Assembly (NCBI GenBank): GCA_021792045.1
Contig: JAJYVJ010000061.1
Location: 1,611 to 10,019, forward strand
Source of the DNA: Thermoplasmata archaeon
Lineage (GTDB): Archaea; Thermoplasmatota; Thermoplasmata; Thermoplasmatales; Thermoplasmataceae
Direction: 5' to 3'
Length of the DNA stretch: 8,409 nt
This document shows positions 6,065-8,409 of the stretch, piece by piece. The translations under genes were made by a program, and so were the position numbers. Position 1 is the first letter of the stretch. Each line of letters opens with the position of its first letter. A model generated the notes under the pieces. The model saw nothing but the letters and a program-made list of their open reading frames with translations. It did no database searches and was not told the DNA's origin.

Positions 6065-7435
6065 TTATCGCTTAATTATTGCCAGTTTCATCTCTGTCAT
6101 ATCCTCGATTGAGAACCTTACGCCTTCTCTTCCAATCCCGCTGTTCTTCAAGCCTCCAAATGGCATCGTATCGATTCTGAAATCTGATGTATCGTTAATG
6201 AGAACGGTTCCAAAATCGAGTTTTTCAATGGATAGCATTGCCAGATCGAGGTCTGATGTAAACACACCTGCCTGGAGTCCATAGGCCGTTCCATTTGCAA
6301 GTGAAATGGCTTCTTCAAAGGACTTTATTTTCTTTAGCATGGTTACAGGACCGAAAATTTCATTGCCCCATATAGGCAACGAGGTATCCGACAGTTCCAG
6401 AACAGTTGGATGCATGAAGGCCTGATTCCTTTCTCCACCAAGAAGCAGATCAGCGCCATCGGCCACAGCTCTTTTAACCGAGTCCTCAACTCGCAAAGCT
6501 TCTGATTCGGAGATCATAGGCCCGATATCCGTGTTCTCGTCGAGTGGATCTCCAATTCTGAGCTTCGAGGACAATTCAACAATTCTGTTCTTTACATAAT
6601 CGTAAACATCATCCTTTATAAGAATCCTCTGCGCGTGTATGCAATTCTCACCCTGAGACTCGAAAGCAGCCTCGGTAACAAGTTCAGCCGCACTGTCAAG
6701 ATCCGCATCGTTCCATATTATCACAGGCGAATCGTTGCCCAGTTCCATGGAATATTTCTTTATCCTTCCCATACCAAGAATCCTTCGTCCAGCATCTACA
6801 CCTCCTGTGAATGTTACACGCTTTATTTCATCGGAGTTGATGATGGAGCGCATGATTTCGCCCTCACCTGAAGTGAACAATATCTGGATGGCGTCCTCCT
6901 GGAGTCCAGATTTAATCAGGATGTCCTTTAGGTTTACTGCACTAATTGGCGTAAGCGTTGAAGGCTTATTTATGACGCTATTCCCTGCAGCTATTGCCGG
7001 GCCAATCTTGTGAGCTACAAGGTTCAGTGGATCATTGAAAGGTGTAATTGCAAGGACAGGTCCTATGGGCTCCCGGGTGTAAAAGGCAAATCTGTTCACA
7101 CCGCGTGGTTCAATGTCCATTGGCACTGTTTCTCCATGTATTCTCTTCGATTCTTCAGCGGAGAAGAGCATAGTAATTGCTGCACGTTTAACCTCGTTCC
7201 TCGCATATTTCAATGGCTTCCCTGCTTCACCAGCAATCGTTCGCGCAAAATTCTCTGAATTTTGCTCCAGCAATTTGGAGGTTTTGAGCAATATTTCGTA
7301 TCTCTCAAAATGTGACAGGTTTTTGACATAATTAAATGCATTCTTGCTTTTGGCAATGATAGAATCTGTGTCCGCGCTTTTTGTCTCTTCGAATTCCGCC
7401 ATCACATCTCCAGAATACTTGTTTTTTACTAACAT
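6065..7435 (-). CDS. NAD(P)-dependent aldehyde dehydrogenase (glyceraldehyde/lactaldehyde/succinate-semialdehyde type)
   Basis: This 456-residue aldehyde dehydrogenase oxidises an aldehyde to its acid in the cytosol. The catalytic set is complete: N134 (TPFNDPLNL), K157 (NKPST), the nucleotide-loop FTGG (209-212), general base E231 (MELGNDSP), nucleophile C265 (QGENCIHAQR) and E359 (NEIFGPV). The protein is short, without the extra N-terminal segment of betaine or retinal dehydrogenases, and resembles the archaeal group containing M. jannaschii lactaldehyde dehydrogenase and the glyceraldehyde dehydrogenases of Thermoplasma and Picrophilus (nonphosphorylative Entner-Doudoroff pathway). Position 160, where NAD-specific enzymes usually have glutamate, is threonine, which suggests NADP can be used. 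The substrate is not determined by the sequence. The ATG at 7435 lies 59 bases after the homoserine dehydrogenase stop on the same strand; TTGTAAAATC (7466-7457) is a weak TATA-like box at leaderless spacing, so it may be co-transcribed or separately expressed. Confidence 0.9.
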   Translation of the reverse strand: MLVKNKYSGDVMAEFEETKSADTDSIIAKSKNAFNYVKNLSHFERYEILLKTSKLLEQNSENFARTIAGEAGKPLKYARNEVKRAAITMLFSAEESKRIHGETVPMDIEPRGVNRFAFYTREPIGPVLAITPFNDPLNLVAHKIGPAIAAGNSVINKPSTLTPISAVNLKDILIKSGLQEDAIQILFTSGEGEIMRSIINSDEIKRVTFTGGVDAGRRILGMGRIKKYSMELGNDSPVIIWNDADLDSAAELVTEAAFESQGENCIHAQRILIKDDVYDYVKNRIVELSSKLRIGDPLDENTDIGPMISESEALRVEDSVKRAVADGADLLLGGERNQAFMHPTVLELSDTSLPIWGNEIFGPVTMLKKIKSFEEAISLANGTAYGLQAGVFTSDLDLAMLSIEKLDFGTVLINDTSDFRIDTMPFGGLKNSGIGREGVRFSIEDMTEMKLAIIKR

Positions 7436-7494
7436 ATAGTAGAGATAGAATAGCGAGATTTTACAATTTTGTTACACAGACAGATAGAATGATG

Positions 7495-8409
7495 CTACCC
7501 AGAGCTTCTCAAAATATTGACGAGATCCGAAATTGCTGCCTGCGCTGTTTCGCGTTTTCCTGCACCTGGTCCGATCATCGTGATCCTTCCTAGTGTGTCA
7601 GTATCAAACTGGATTGCGTTATCTGTTCCGTTAACATCTTTCAGGATATCATCTGAAACTTCCGTGGGCTTTACATATATTTTATCCTTGTCTGCGTAGG
7701 CGATTAGTTTTGTTCCAGTTTTTGCTTCTTCAGTGGAAATGTTCCGAATCCCTGTTCTTTCGACATCCCCGAATTCATGACCCCACCCAAGCAACTTACT
7801 GATTATTGTTATTTTTGCAGCGGCATCTAGCCCATCGATATCGTTTGTTGGATCATTTTCTGCATATCCGAGTTTCTGGGCTTCCTTCAATGCAGAATCG
7901 AAATTTTTTCCTTCACGAATTCTGCTGAGAATAAAATTTGTCGTGCCATTCATTATCCCACGTACTGATTTGATCTTTGCGCCAGGGATAAGATCCATGA
8001 GATCAAAAGATGGCGTACCAGACATCACTGTTCCCTTAAATTTGAATAGCCTATCCTGAATCCTTGCAGTTTCCATAATGCTGCTGAAGTGCAGAGCCAC
8101 CGGTCCTTTGTTTGTCGTAATGACGTGTTTTCCACTATGCAGTGCCGTCATTATGTGGCTTAGTGCAGGTTCTGCTGTGGTATAATTGACCCAGGTGAAC
8201 TCACACACCAAGTCTGCGTCTGAATTTTTTATCAACTCAGTTACCGATAGGTTCTGTTCACTTGCTGCAGTTTTCAATGGCAATGGATCCTTAGGATTAG
8301 GATCAAGAATGTGACCGTAGGCACTGTCTATTATCTCGCTTATTTCTACATTTCCGAGTTTTAGCAAATCTCTCTTTTCATAAAAAAGGTCGAAAAATCC
8401 TTTTCCAAC
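7495..8409 (-). CDS. hom: Homoserine dehydrogenase, 5' partial
   Basis: The frame stays open to the right edge, so the true start is outside; the TTG at 8367 is internal. The 304 visible residues begin VGKGFFDLFYEKRDLL, the end of the glycine-rich Rossmann motif (GxGxVG), so only some 10-20 residues are missing. The enzyme reduces aspartate 4-semialdehyde to homoserine with NAD(P)H, the branch step to threonine and methionine. Diagnostic parts, numbered from the first visible residue: TNKGPVAL (K101), KGTVMSGTPSFDLM, GIMNGTTNFILSRI (around 151-164), and LGYAENDPTNDIDGLDAAAK with E184, D195 and K199, the spacing of E208, D219 and K223 of the yeast enzyme. There is no C-terminal ACT domain and no fused aspartokinase, so feedback control by threonine through an ACT domain is not expected; this short form is normal for archaea. 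It lies upstream of the aldehyde dehydrogenase on the same strand. Confidence 0.94.
   Translation of the reverse strand, partial: VGKGFFDLFYEKRDLLKLGNVEISEIIDSAYGHILDPNPKDPLPLKTAASEQNLSVTELIKNSDADLVCEFTWVNYTTAEPALSHIMTALHSGKHVITTNKGPVALHFSSIMETARIQDRLFKFKGTVMSGTPSFDLMDLIPGAKIKSVRGIMNGTTNFILSRIREGKNFDSALKEAQKLGYAENDPTNDIDGLDAAAKITIISKLLGWGHEFGDVERTGIRNISTEEAKTGTKLIAYADKDKIYVKPTEVSDDILKDVNGTDNAIQFDTDTLGRITMIGPGAGKRETAQAAISDLVNILRSSG

Noticed and set aside
6635..7331. Several plus-strand frames of 70-90 codons opposite the aldehyde dehydrogenase.
   Set aside because: They mirror a well-conserved gene on the minus strand and show no motifs of their own.
1..8409. Mobile elements, CRISPR arrays, tRNA or rRNA genes.
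   Set aside because: No transposase fragment, terminal inverted repeat, regularly spaced direct repeat or tRNA-like fold was seen on either strand.

Overview
The window looks like chromosomal DNA from an archaeon of the Thermoplasmatales or a close relative. The reasons are archaeal TATA-like boxes about 26 bases ahead of start codons with little or no leader (leaderless genes), arginine written mostly as AGA/AGG, frequent ATA isoleucine, few Shine-Dalgarno sites, and the mixture of gene families. The assignment is an inference; no rRNA or other strong marker is present.

Layout. (1) Bases 1-591 (+) encode a PaiB-type FMN-binding protein whose start lies left of the window. (2) Bases 592-1401 hold no convincing intact gene. 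On the minus strand, 622-795 is a clear C-terminal remnant of a PuuE/allantoinase-like polysaccharide deacetylase, with an eroded upstream part carrying several in-frame stops. Next come a strong TATA box (1098-1106), a perfect 8-bp inverted repeat (1143-1166) and a doubtful 78-codon frame (1160-1396). (3) Bases 1402-3566 (+) are two translationally overlapping genes: a secreted, membrane-anchored phosphoesterase of the phospholipase C/acid phosphatase family, and a six-helix membrane protein with two EGVE repeats. (4) Bases 3641-4189 (+) encode a four-helix membrane protein of unknown function. (5) Bases 4353-5006 (+) encode a metal-dependent cyclase/kynurenine-formamidase-like hydrolase, followed by a branched-chain aminotransferase (5099-6007, +). 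(6) On the minus strand, converging on ilvE, are an aldehyde dehydrogenase (6065-7435) and, upstream of it, a homoserine dehydrogenase (7495 to the right edge, N-terminus cut off).

The right half is mostly amino-acid and central metabolism: IlvE makes or degrades Val/Leu/Ile, and Hom makes homoserine for Thr/Met. The aldehyde dehydrogenase may be a glyceraldehyde or other aldehyde dehydrogenase with probable NADP preference. The left half is cell-surface and accessory in character: a decayed deacetylase and the phosphoesterase/membrane-protein pair. I see no mobile element, CRISPR array, tRNA or rRNA. The best candidate for something little described is the overlapping phosphoesterase and EGVE-repeat membrane protein pair, together with its long, structured upstream region.
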